Assembly: GCA_025964455.1 (NCBI GenBank)
Contig: JAOPYU010000325.1
Span: 1 to 13,826, forward strand
Source of the DNA: Thermoleophilia bacterium
GTDB lineage: Bacteria > Actinomycetota > Thermoleophilia > Gaiellales > SKUG01
Direction of reading: 5' to 3'
DNA: 13,826 bases
In this document: positions 1 through 6,467 of the stretch, in pieces
Layout: each line of letters starts with the position of its first letter
How positions within the stretch are numbered: the stretch's first letter is position 1
Translations under genes and position numbers: made by a program
The notes under the pieces: generated by a model
What the model saw: only the letters and a program-made list of their open reading frames with translations
What the model was told of the DNA's origin: nothing
Database searches by the model: none

Positions 1-756
1 GAACTGATCGGTCGAGAATCGGAACCGCTTCTCGTCCGCGATGCGTGCCTTGGTCTGGATGCACAGCAGCGCGTCGTGGGGCTTTGCGTGCTCCTGCAGC
101 AGGTAGTGAACGTCGGAGGTGATGACGGCCGGCAGCCCGAGGTCGACCGAGATGCGGCGCAGCTTGGCGTTGATCGCCTCCTGGCTCATGCCGTTGTCGG
201 CGACGACCCCGTTGTCCTGGATCTCGACGTAGACGTTGTCGGCCCCGAAGATCTGCTTGAGCCGGTCGACCTCTTCTCGCGCGCCAGCGTCGTTGCCCTC
301 GAGGATGTACTGCTGCGTCTTGGACGCCATGCACCCGGTCAGGCAGATCAGGCCCTTGGTCTTGGCCGCCAGGTGCTCGTAGTCCGTGCGCGGCTTGTAG
401 TACATGCCTTCCAGGCACGCCTGCGAGCTGAGCGCCATCAGGTTCTGCCAGCCCACGTTGTCGGCCGCCAGCAGCGTCAGGTGCGTCGTCTCCGACCGCG
501 TTCCATCGGGCATCGCCTTGAGCGCCTGATCCTGGGTGAGGTAGGCCTCCATCCCCAGCACGGGCCGGATCCCGGCCTTGGTGGCCGTCCGGTACAGCTC
601 CAGCGTCCCCGCCATCGTGCCGTGGTCGGTGAGCCCGACATGGGCCATCCCGCACTCGCACGCCCGATCGACCATCGGCCCGATCTGGTTCGCCCCGTCC
701 AGGATCGAGTACTCCGAATGGACGTGTAGATGCGAGAAAGCGGGCGCCGACGACAT
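1..756 (-). CDS. dnaE: DNA polymerase III subunit alpha, N-terminal part (cut by window edge)
   Basis: This is the catalytic subunit of the replicative DNA polymerase, acting at the fork with the beta clamp. Only the first 252 codons are present; the gene runs off the left edge. The translation shows the PHP (polymerase and histidinol phosphatase) domain that opens bacterial alpha subunits: HLHVHSEYS near residues 9-17, LTDHG near 42-46, GMEAY, EIQDNG and TSDVHYL, the last three supplying typical PHP metal-site positions. I start at the ATG at 756 (MSSAPAF) and not the in-frame ATG at 765, because a good -10 hexamer TAGAAT (764-769) overlaps the earlier codon and leaves seven bases before 756, as expected for a leaderless transcript. 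The family is usually about 1,100-1,200 residues. Whether it is DnaE1 or the mutagenic DnaE2 cannot be decided from this part, although the full PHP motifs favour the main polymerase. Confidence 0.93.
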   Translation of the reverse strand, partial: MSSAPAFSHLHVHSEYSILDGANQIGPMVDRACECGMAHVGLTDHGTMAGTLELYRTATKAGIRPVLGMEAYLTQDQALKAMPDGTRSETTHLTLLAADNVGWQNLMALSSQACLEGMYYKPRTDYEHLAAKTKGLICLTGCMASKTQQYILEGNDAGAREEVDRLKQIFGADNVYVEIQDNGVVADNGMSQEAINAKLRRISVDLGLPAVITSDVHYLLQEHAKPHDALLCIQTKARIADEKRFRFSTDQF

Positions 757-763
757 ATCCGGC

Positions 764-769
764 ATTCTA
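764..769 (-). promoter_or_regulatory. Putative -10 element of dnaE (leaderless)
   Basis: On the minus strand the hexamer reads TAGAAT, close to the sigma-70-type TATAAT, and ends seven bases before the ATG at 756. There is no purine-rich ribosome binding site in between, so transcription would begin at or next to the start codon. No clear -35 is seen. A short inverted repeat GTAGC-5-GCTAC lies just upstream (about 788-802) and could be an operator, but this is weak. Confidence 0.5.
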
Positions 770-864
770 CCTAGGGTTCCGGACAGAGTAGCGATGGGCT
801 ACCGGGGCGGTGGTCCGCATCGAAACCCTCATGCGGCGCGCTCACTTCACGCGCATCCACTCAG

Positions 865-1167
865 TTAGTCGCGGTCGTCGGGGGAGCTCAAGTCCACGTG
901 GCCGAGCATCCACGACAAGTAGATGCTGCTCACCACCGAAACGGCCAGCATCAACTTCAAGCCCCAGGTATCCAGATGGGGAACCCCGACTGCCGCGAGC
1001 ATGAACAACGGAACGAAGGGCGCGAACCACTTGGCTATACCGATCCTGATGGCCGGCTCTGAGCTCCACACCAACCATCCGTAGAACGCAACGGGCACGA
1101 GCATCGGGAGCACAGGCAGGTCGATCAAGCTATCTCCGAGCCGGGGGATCATCACTACGAGACGCAT
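865..1167 (-). CDS. Small three-helix membrane protein, unknown function
   Basis: This 100-residue protein has three likely membrane segments, at about residues 17-34, 46-63 and 69-89, and a short acidic tail (DLSSPDDRD). I do not recognise a family. The reading frame is open further upstream to 1272, but that would overlap the start of the divergent gene at 1246 and would add a polar stretch before the hydrophobic part, so the ATG at 1167 (MRLVVM) is preferred; the ATG at 1152 is also possible. There is no clear ribosome binding site. It is divergent from the next membrane-protein gene, with 78 bases between, which must hold both promoters. No catalytic motif is visible. Confidence 0.6.
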   Translation of the reverse strand: MRLVVMIPRLGDSLIDLPVLPMLVPVAFYGWLVWSSEPAIRIGIAKWFAPFVPLFMLAAVGVPHLDTWGLKLMLAVSVVSSIYLSWMLGHVDLSSPDDRD

Positions 1168-1201
1168 GCCCACACTGACCCCGGTAGAGACCCCCGTTCG
1201 A

Positions 1202-1218
1202 TACGAAGATGGTACGAA
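1202..1218. promoter_or_regulatory. Direct repeat TACGAA in a divergent promoter region
   Basis: TACGAA occurs at 1202-1207 and again at 1213-1218, 11 bases apart (one helical turn), inside the 78-base spacer between two divergent membrane-protein genes. On the minus strand the same stretch contains TACCAT, a possible -10 for the leftward gene. It could be a regulator site or part of the promoters; nothing else supports it. Confidence 0.25.
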
Positions 1219-1245
1219 ACATGCGGTGCTGGGCACAGCCGCACC

Positions 1246-1719
1246 ATGACGAATCTCTACTTCTTCGCGCACATGGTCGGCCTGGTCCTGCTCGCTGCCG
1301 GGATTGGCGTGGCCAATTACTCCGGGATCATGGTGGGCGTGGCTAAGCGCTCGTCGGAGATCGCGCTGTGGTCACGCGTGAACTACCGGATCGAGCACAT
1401 CGCGACGCTCCCGGGCGCGCTCGTGCTCCTGGTCTCCGGCATCCTCATGGTCGAGGACCGCGGCTACTCCTTCGGGGATGCTTGGATCACGGCAGCGTTC
1501 GGGCTCTGGGTGCTCGCGGTAGTCATCGGCGCCGGCGTGCTCGGGCGCCACGCCAAGAAGGTGCATCGAGCCGCCACAGAGGCCGTAGCCGCCGGGCGCG
1601 AGGATGATCCGGAGGTGATCCGCCTGTCGAGCGGACCGCTCGGCCCGATCCTCGGGAACCTGCTCAACCTGATCGTCGTGGCGTTCCTGTACGTGATGAT
1701 CTACAAGCCCGGCATGTGA
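1246..1719 (+). CDS. Four-helix integral membrane protein, DUF2269-like
   Basis: The 157-residue product has four hydrophobic segments, at about residues 5-31, 55-68, 80-100 and 132-153, with a charged cytoplasmic-type loop (KKVHRAATEAVAAGREDDPE) between helices three and four. Length, topology and the histidines in helix 1 (His9) and just before helix 2 (His51, in RIEHIATLPG) resemble the predicted membrane family DUF2269, which has no settled function; the loosely related CopD/HemJ-type proteins use such histidines for haem or metal. The ATG at 1246 is the first in frame near the divergent neighbour, and no Shine-Dalgarno sequence precedes it. It is convergent with the hydrolase gene that ends at 1741, with only 21 bases between and no visible hairpin. 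Confidence 0.75.
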   Translation: MTNLYFFAHMVGLVLLAAGIGVANYSGIMVGVAKRSSEIALWSRVNYRIEHIATLPGALVLLVSGILMVEDRGYSFGDAWITAAFGLWVLAVVIGAGVLGRHAKKVHRAATEAVAAGREDDPEVIRLSSGPLGPILGNLLNLIVVAFLYVMIYKPGM

Positions 1720-1740
1720 TCAGCGCGGGCCTTTTCCCCG

Positions 1741-2679
1741 TCATCCAGCGGCACGCTTGAGCCGGCTGCTCCGGCCGCGCGTCCGCTCCACCAATGACGC
1801 GACCGCATTGACGATCACATCGCGGTCCTCGTACATGACGAGGTGTCCGACGTCGTCGATGAAGTGGGTGCGCACGTCGGGGATGGTGCGCGCGACGCGC
1901 GCGGCGGAATCGAATGTCGTGATGCGGTCCTCGCGTCCCCAGATGAGTTCGACGGGCTGGCGCAGTTCGCGGGCGACGTCGAACAGGTCGGCTTGGATCG
2001 CGGCTTCGCGGGCGGCCATCGTGCTGCGACCCTGCGCCGCTCCGGCGACGAGCGCTTCGGCCTCGCCCGGCTGCAGGCTCTCGAGCGGGCGGTGCACCAT
2101 GAGCGAGAAGGCGAGCGATCGGATGGGAGTCGCCTTCATCGCGCTGCTGGCACCGAAGCGCAGGCCATGGCGCCACACCTCGAACGCGAGCTGGTAGCGG
2201 CGCGAGGCGAGGCTCGCGAATCGCCGACTCCAGAAGCCCGCGGGCGACACGAGGCACAGCCCCGCGACACGGTCGGGCTGGCGTGTTGCGAGCGTCGCGC
2301 CAACCGTCCCACCCAGCGAGTGGCCGACCAGCAGGAAGCGATCGATACCGATCGCCTCGAGCTGCTCGCCGATGGCGTCACTGACACCGTCGAGCGTCCA
2401 CTCGTCGGGGGCGGGTGACTGCCCGAATCCTGGGAGATCGATGGTGATGACCTCGCCGTGTTCGCTGATGCGCGTGGCGAGCGCCTCCCAGTGGCGCTGG
2501 GTCCCGCTCAGGCCGTGCAGCAACACAATCGGGAGGGCGCCCGGCCGAGCAGCTTCGGATGCCGGATACCGCGTGTAGGCAAGCTCGTGCGGATGCTTTC
2601 GGACACGAGCAAGGGTCCGAACGACCGGCGCGTGCGCGAGCCGGTCGACGAGCCCGAATGTGGTGGGGAAGGTGAGCAT
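1741..2679 (-). CDS. Alpha/beta-fold hydrolase (paralogue 1)
   Basis: The product (312 residues) is a serine hydrolase of the alpha/beta fold. In this numbering the oxyanion-hole motif is HGLSGT (about 55-60), the nucleophile elbow is GHSLGG with Ser121, the acid is Asp251 in WGREDRI, and the base is His279 in VGHLVM, so a full triad is present. An insert of about 80 residues between the elbow and the acid (from SPAGFW to AREAAI) forms the cap that decides substrate. The substrate is unknown; esterase, lipase or C-C hydrolase roles are possible. The frame stays open to a TTG at 2706, but the ATG at 2679 is preferred. It is the last gene of an apparent operon with the Gly-rich gene and a second, very similar hydrolase upstream. 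No signal peptide is seen. Confidence 0.88.
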   Translation of the reverse strand: MLTFPTTFGLVDRLAHAPVVRTLARVRKHPHELAYTRYPASEAARPGALPIVLLHGLSGTQRHWEALATRISEHGEVITIDLPGFGQSPAPDEWTLDGVSDAIGEQLEAIGIDRFLLVGHSLGGTVGATLATRQPDRVAGLCLVSPAGFWSRRFASLASRRYQLAFEVWRHGLRFGASSAMKATPIRSLAFSLMVHRPLESLQPGEAEALVAGAAQGRSTMAAREAAIQADLFDVARELRQPVELIWGREDRITTFDSAARVARTIPDVRTHFIDDVGHLVMYEDRDVIVNAVASLVERTRGRSSRLKRAAG

Positions 2680-2757
2680 CTGCTCACTAGCTTCCACATC
2701 GAGCAATCGCTGAACCTTGGACCGGAACCCCGATATTTCGCGTTCCGGCAGACCGCG

Positions 2758-3080
2758 TCAGTCGCCGCCTCCGCCGCCGCCACCATCGCCGCCGCCGCTG
2801 TCGCCGCCGCCCCAGCCACCGCTGTCGCCGCCACCACCGCTGTCGCCGCCGGAATCCCCCCGAACAGGCCGCTCAGCCACCCGCCCCCTCCATCGCTGTC
2901 TCCGCTGCGGTCGGGCGAGCTGTCCACGAACGGCACGCCGCCCACGTACGAATCCGTGTGGGTCCGATGGCTCCCATCGTCGCCCGGGCGCCGACGGTTG
3001 CGGTCAGAAGCGCGGGACAGCAGCACCATCATGATCACGACGATGACGGCGAAGATGAGGATCGGGACGAGGATGAACAT
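2758..3080 (-). CDS. Membrane-anchored Gly/Asp/Ser-rich small protein, interrupted by an apparent frameshift
   Basis: The first part encodes an N-terminal membrane helix (about residues 1-22, FILVPILIFAVIVVIMM), then a polar linker with RNRRRPGDD and a GGGGWLSGLFGG stretch. After a run of six G (2856-2861) the zero frame turns Ala-rich and runs about 250 bases on into the next gene. The frame reached by slipping back one base continues as repeated GGDSGG units and stops at 2758-2760 with a Gly-rich tail ending in Asp, a familiar ending for small bacterial membrane proteins. I infer that the intended product joins the two frames (about 107 residues), so the tract carries an indel, a slippage site or a sequencing error. 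The ATG at 3080 has a GGTGAGG eight bases upstream; a GTG at 3104 is also open. The gene sits 27 bases after one hydrolase gene and 78 bases before the other. Function unknown. Confidence 0.65.
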
Positions 3081-3107
3081 GCCCGGAGCCTCACCGATCG
3101 GCACGCG

Positions 3108-4007
3108 TTACGAACGTCTGGTGATCAACGAGGTCACCGTCTCGAGCACGACGTCGCGTGCCTCGAACATGACCATGTGACCGATGTCGTCGAGGAACCG
3201 CGTCTGCACGTCCGGGATCGCTGCGGCGACACGATCGGCGGTCTCGAAGGGCGTGATGCGGTCCTCGCGTCCCCAGACCAGCTCCACCGGCTGCTCGAGC
3301 CCCGCGACCACGTCGAACAGGTCGGCTTCGATGGCGGCCTCGCGGGCCTGCACGGTGCTGCGGCCCTGGGCGGCGCCCGCGACGAGCAGCTCGGCCTCGC
3401 GCCGGGTCAGGCTCGCGAGCGGGCGGTGCGCCATCGCGAAGAACGCCAGCACACGCATCGGCGGCGCCTTCACCACGTTGCCGGCGCCCAGCAGCACTCC
3501 GCGTCGCCAGACGGCGAAGGCCAGCTCGAACCGCTTCGAGGCGGGCGATTCGAAGGTCCGGCCCCAGAATCCGGCCGGGCTGATCAAGCCGAGCGCACGG
3601 ACGCGTTCCGGCGCGCGGGCCGCGAGCAACACGCCGATCGAGGCGCCGAGCGAGTGGCCGACGAGCATGCATCGGTCGACGCCGAGCGCATCGAGTTGCT
3701 CGATCACCGCGTCGCATGCGCCATCGAGCGTCCAGGCTGCAGGCGCCGGTGACGCGCCAAAGCCCGGCAGGTCCAGCGTGATCACGTCGCCCAGGTCGCG
3801 CAATCCGGAGACGGCCGGCTCCCAGTGGTACCGGGTGCCACTCAATCCGTGAAGGAGCACGATCGGCAGCGAATCGGCCGGCGCTCCGGGTCGAGCCGGA
3901 TGTCGGGTCCATGCCATGGCGCTCGGCATCGAGACCGTCGCGCCTCTCCGAGAGATCCGACCCAGCGCTGCCGCGATCGGAAACGGTTGTGGAATCGACA
4001 GCGGCAT
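3108..4007 (-). CDS. Alpha/beta-fold hydrolase (paralogue 2)
   Basis: The 299-residue product is a serine hydrolase with the oxyanion motif HGLSGT (53-58), nucleophile elbow GHSLGA with Ser119, acid Asp249 in WGREDRI and His277 in IGHMVM. Long blocks match the downstream paralogue at 1741-2679, including LPIVLLHGLSGT, SPAGFW, LVAGAAQGRST, AREAAI and WGREDRIT, and the cap region is conserved too. This points to an old local duplication and probably related substrates. The first 40 or so residues differ and carry no clear signal peptide. The ATG at 4007 is followed by two further in-frame ATGs (codons 27 and 31); a TATTTC hexamer lies five bases before 4007. It heads the apparent three-gene leftward operon and is divergent from the secreted repeat-protein gene. 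The substrate cannot be predicted. Confidence 0.88.
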   Translation of the reverse strand: MPLSIPQPFPIAAALGRISRRGATVSMPSAMAWTRHPARPGAPADSLPIVLLHGLSGTRYHWEPAVSGLRDLGDVITLDLPGFGASPAPAAWTLDGACDAVIEQLDALGVDRCMLVGHSLGASIGVLLAARAPERVRALGLISPAGFWGRTFESPASKRFELAFAVWRRGVLLGAGNVVKAPPMRVLAFFAMAHRPLASLTRREAELLVAGAAQGRSTVQAREAAIEADLFDVVAGLEQPVELVWGREDRITPFETADRVAAAIPDVQTRFLDDIGHMVMFEARDVVLETVTSLITRRS

Positions 4008-4108
4008 GTCCTGAAATACGCACCAAGCCCCCGATCAGTTGGCGGCCCACCAGTTCCTGCAGGTCTCATGCACGCGCGCCGCGATGCCGATCCACCCATA
4101 TGCCCTCG

Positions 4109-6466
4109 ATGCAGTGCACCGCCCGCCGCATGGCGTGGTCGATCGCCTGCGTGCTCACCATCGTGAGTGCGGCGGCCACGCATGCCGCGACATCGGGCTC
4201 GGTCGTCGGCGCCACCGTGCCGAGCGCGGTGCTGCTCACCAACTCGTGCACCGGAGCGCCCGCGACGCAGTTCGGCAACGTAGCGCCCGGGTCGGCCGTC
4301 CTCACCGATCGCGCCGGCGGACGCTGCCGCATCGGCTTCCAGTCCAGCAACGACACGGCGATGCTCCGGGTGGTGCAGTCCGGTGGCACCGGTGTCGCCA
4401 TGACGGGTCGCGCGGGTGGCTACACCAATCGCGTCCCCTCCCCTGATGCGGCATTCCAGTACAGCGCGGTCGACCCGGCGACCCCGACGACCGCCTGGAT
4501 GGTCGACTGGGATTCCAACGTGTTCAAGACCACCAACGGCGGCGCGGGGACGACCGGGTGGAACTACCAGTCAAATGCCTGCTCCTGCCTCCCCAACACG
4601 CTCGAGGCGAGCGCCGCCGGCTCGCTCTGGCTTGGCGCCAATGCCGGCGTGATCCGTCGCAGCACGGATGGCGGAGCGACATGGAGCAACCTCGCGACGC
4701 CCCCGGCCGGACTTGGCACGTCCAACGTCAGGGTCATCAAGGCCGTCAGCTCGACGGTGCTGTTCATCGGTGCCGACCAAGGCAAGGTGTACCGCACCAC
4801 CAATGGCGGCACGTCATGGAACGCCGTGACCGGCATTCCGGTCGGATTCGACATCAACACGCTCGATGCCTGGGATTCGACCCACGTCGCCGTCGTGCTC
4901 TACGACGGCTCGCCCACCGCTGCCTACGTCTCCACGAACGGCACCAGCTTCAGCGTCGCGACGCTCCCCAACTTCGGCGGCTGCAACGAACTCAACTGGG
5001 TGAGCGCGCTCGTCGTTGCGGCTGCCTGCGACGCCGGCAACGTCGCGTGGTCGACCGACGGAGGCCTGACGTACTCCTCGGTGAGTTCGGGTCTGACCGA
5101 ACCGCTCTTCGACATCCACAGCGCATCCGCCTCCGCGATCTGGGTGGTGGGGACGCGCGGAGCGATGGCGTACTGGAACGGTACAACCTGGACCAAGGTC
5201 GACCCGGCAGGCGCGCGGCACAACCTGCTGACGATGGCGGGCGTCGGGACGACGGTGTACGTCGGTGGCAACGGCCAGAACGTGATCGGCACCAACAGCG
5301 GCAACCCATGGACACGTCAGCGAATCGGGACCGCATCCATGCTGGACGCGGACAGCGCCGGCGGCACCGTGCTCGTCGCCGGGGATCGCGGTCAACTGCT
5401 GCGTTCGACGGATCGCGGCGTGACCTTCGCGGCGCCGGTCACGGTCGGCGCCGCGAACGCCATCAACGGGGTCGATGCGATCGATGCCACGAAGGCGGTG
5501 GCGGTCGGCGACAAGGGCACGATCCTGAGCACGGTCAACGGTACGACGTGGACGAACGTGGCACCGGCCGGCTTGGCGACGACCAACCTGCTCGCCGTCG
5601 CGGCCATCGATTCGCGCTCTTGGTGGGTGGTCGGCGGATCCGGCACGATCCTGCGAACTGACGACGCCGGCGCGAACTGGACGACCCTGAGCAGCGGCAC
5701 CGCCAACCTGCGTGCCGTCACCGCGCCGACGCAGAACGTGGCGTGGGTCGCAGGCGATGACACCATCAAGCGCACGAGCAACGCCGGCCGGACGTGGACG
5801 GAGCAGAACCCCTCGTCAGGTGCTGCGTGGCTGTCGATATCGGCTCCCGACGCCGCGACCGCGTACGTCGTCGGTGGGTTCTCCGGCCTGCGCAAGACCA
5901 CGGACTCGGGCGGGACGTGGTCGCCATCGGTCAACCCGTCCGGCCAGTACATCGAGGCCGTCGAAGCGGTAGACGCCACACACGTGTGGATGGCCGACGG
6001 CGCCGGCATCAACCGCACGCAGGACGGAGCCACCTGGACCAACGAGGGCAACGCCTACGGCGACCAGTGGGCGCTCGCAGCGGTCGACGCCAACCTGGCG
6101 ATCAGCGGCAACATGAACGGTCGCGTCGATGCACGCACGTCCGCAGCATCGATCGCTAACTACGGGGCAGGCAACAACTGGAGCTCGGGTGCCGGCACGG
6201 GCATGTTCGGCATGTGCCTGCAGGCCCTGACCGGCGCGAACGCCGACTGGACCGTCGACGTGACCGGCACCGCCAACTTCTGCGAAGCAACGGGCACGGA
6301 TCCATGGGTTCCGGTTCCCGCGGCACCGAGCAAGGTGGCGCATACGCTGACCGCCGGCGGCGCCGGCCAGGCCGACTTCGTGTTCGCGCTGCGACCCGCC
6401 TCCAATACGCCACCGGGCGACTACAGCGCCGCGGTCGTCTTCGAGGCCCTCGCCCCCGACGCCTGA
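4109..6466 (+). CDS. Secreted Asp-box (Ycf48/BNR-like) beta-propeller repeat protein
   Basis: The 785-residue precursor starts with a signal peptide: Arg-Arg near residues 6-7, a hydrophobic core (AWSIACVLTIVSAAA) and a likely cut after THA at residue 26, so it is exported. From about residue 140 to 645 there are about 13 repeats of 39-45 residues, each with an Asp-box-like turn such as STDGGATWS, TTNGGTSWN, TVNGTTWTN, TSNAGRTWT or TQDGATWTN; one near residue 395 is degenerate. Such repeats build beta-propellers in the Ycf48/HCF136 and sialidase-like families. Thirteen is too many for one seven-bladed wheel, so two propellers are likely. The segment before (27-125, two Cys) and that after (690-785, two Cys, ending NTPPGDYSA...) look like parts of one beta-sandwich around the propeller. 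A binding or scaffold role is likely; no sialidase active site is visible. Other starts: ATG 4100 or 4130. The frame is open back to 3911 but antisense to the hydrolase gene. Confidence 0.82.
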   Translation: MQCTARRMAWSIACVLTIVSAAATHAATSGSVVGATVPSAVLLTNSCTGAPATQFGNVAPGSAVLTDRAGGRCRIGFQSSNDTAMLRVVQSGGTGVAMTGRAGGYTNRVPSPDAAFQYSAVDPATPTTAWMVDWDSNVFKTTNGGAGTTGWNYQSNACSCLPNTLEASAAGSLWLGANAGVIRRSTDGGATWSNLATPPAGLGTSNVRVIKAVSSTVLFIGADQGKVYRTTNGGTSWNAVTGIPVGFDINTLDAWDSTHVAVVLYDGSPTAAYVSTNGTSFSVATLPNFGGCNELNWVSALVVAAACDAGNVAWSTDGGLTYSSVSSGLTEPLFDIHSASASAIWVVGTRGAMAYWNGTTWTKVDPAGARHNLLTMAGVGTTVYVGGNGQNVIGTNSGNPWTRQRIGTASMLDADSAGGTVLVAGDRGQLLRSTDRGVTFAAPVTVGAANAINGVDAIDATKAVAVGDKGTILSTVNGTTWTNVAPAGLATTNLLAVAAIDSRSWWVVGGSGTILRTDDAGANWTTLSSGTANLRAVTAPTQNVAWVAGDDTIKRTSNAGRTWTEQNPSSGAAWLSISAPDAATAYVVGGFSGLRKTTDSGGTWSPSVNPSGQYIEAVEAVDATHVWMADGAGINRTQDGATWTNEGNAYGDQWALAAVDANLAISGNMNGRVDARTSAASIANYGAGNNWSSGAGTGMFGMCLQALTGANADWTVDVTGTANFCEATGTDPWVPVPAAPSKVAHTLTAGGAGQADFVFALRPASNTPPGDYSAAVVFEALAPDA

Positions 6467-6467
6467 C

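Noticed and set aside
76..729. Plus-strand frame opposite dnaE
   Set aside because: It is antisense to a clear PHP domain and is rich in Arg, Val, Asp and Leu with no motif.
831..858. Weak inverted repeat after the three-helix membrane gene, considered as a terminator
   Set aside because: The arms (ATGCGCG and CGCGCCGCAT on the minus strand) pair only with a bulge and have no U-tract.
1168..1272. Upstream extension of the small three-helix membrane protein
   Set aside because: It would overlap the start of the divergent gene at 1246 and is a polar, low-quality stretch.
2508..2757. Ala-rich continuation of the Gly-rich gene's zero frame into the next gene
   Set aside because: It overlaps the first hydrolase gene's coding region and lacks the GGDSGG pattern seen in the other frame.
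2958..3852. Plus-strand frames opposite the second hydrolase gene
   Set aside because: They are antisense shadows; the hydrolase has a complete triad and family motifs.
3911..4099. Upstream extension of the secreted propeller protein
   Set aside because: It is antisense to the start of the second hydrolase gene and would bury the signal peptide inside the protein.
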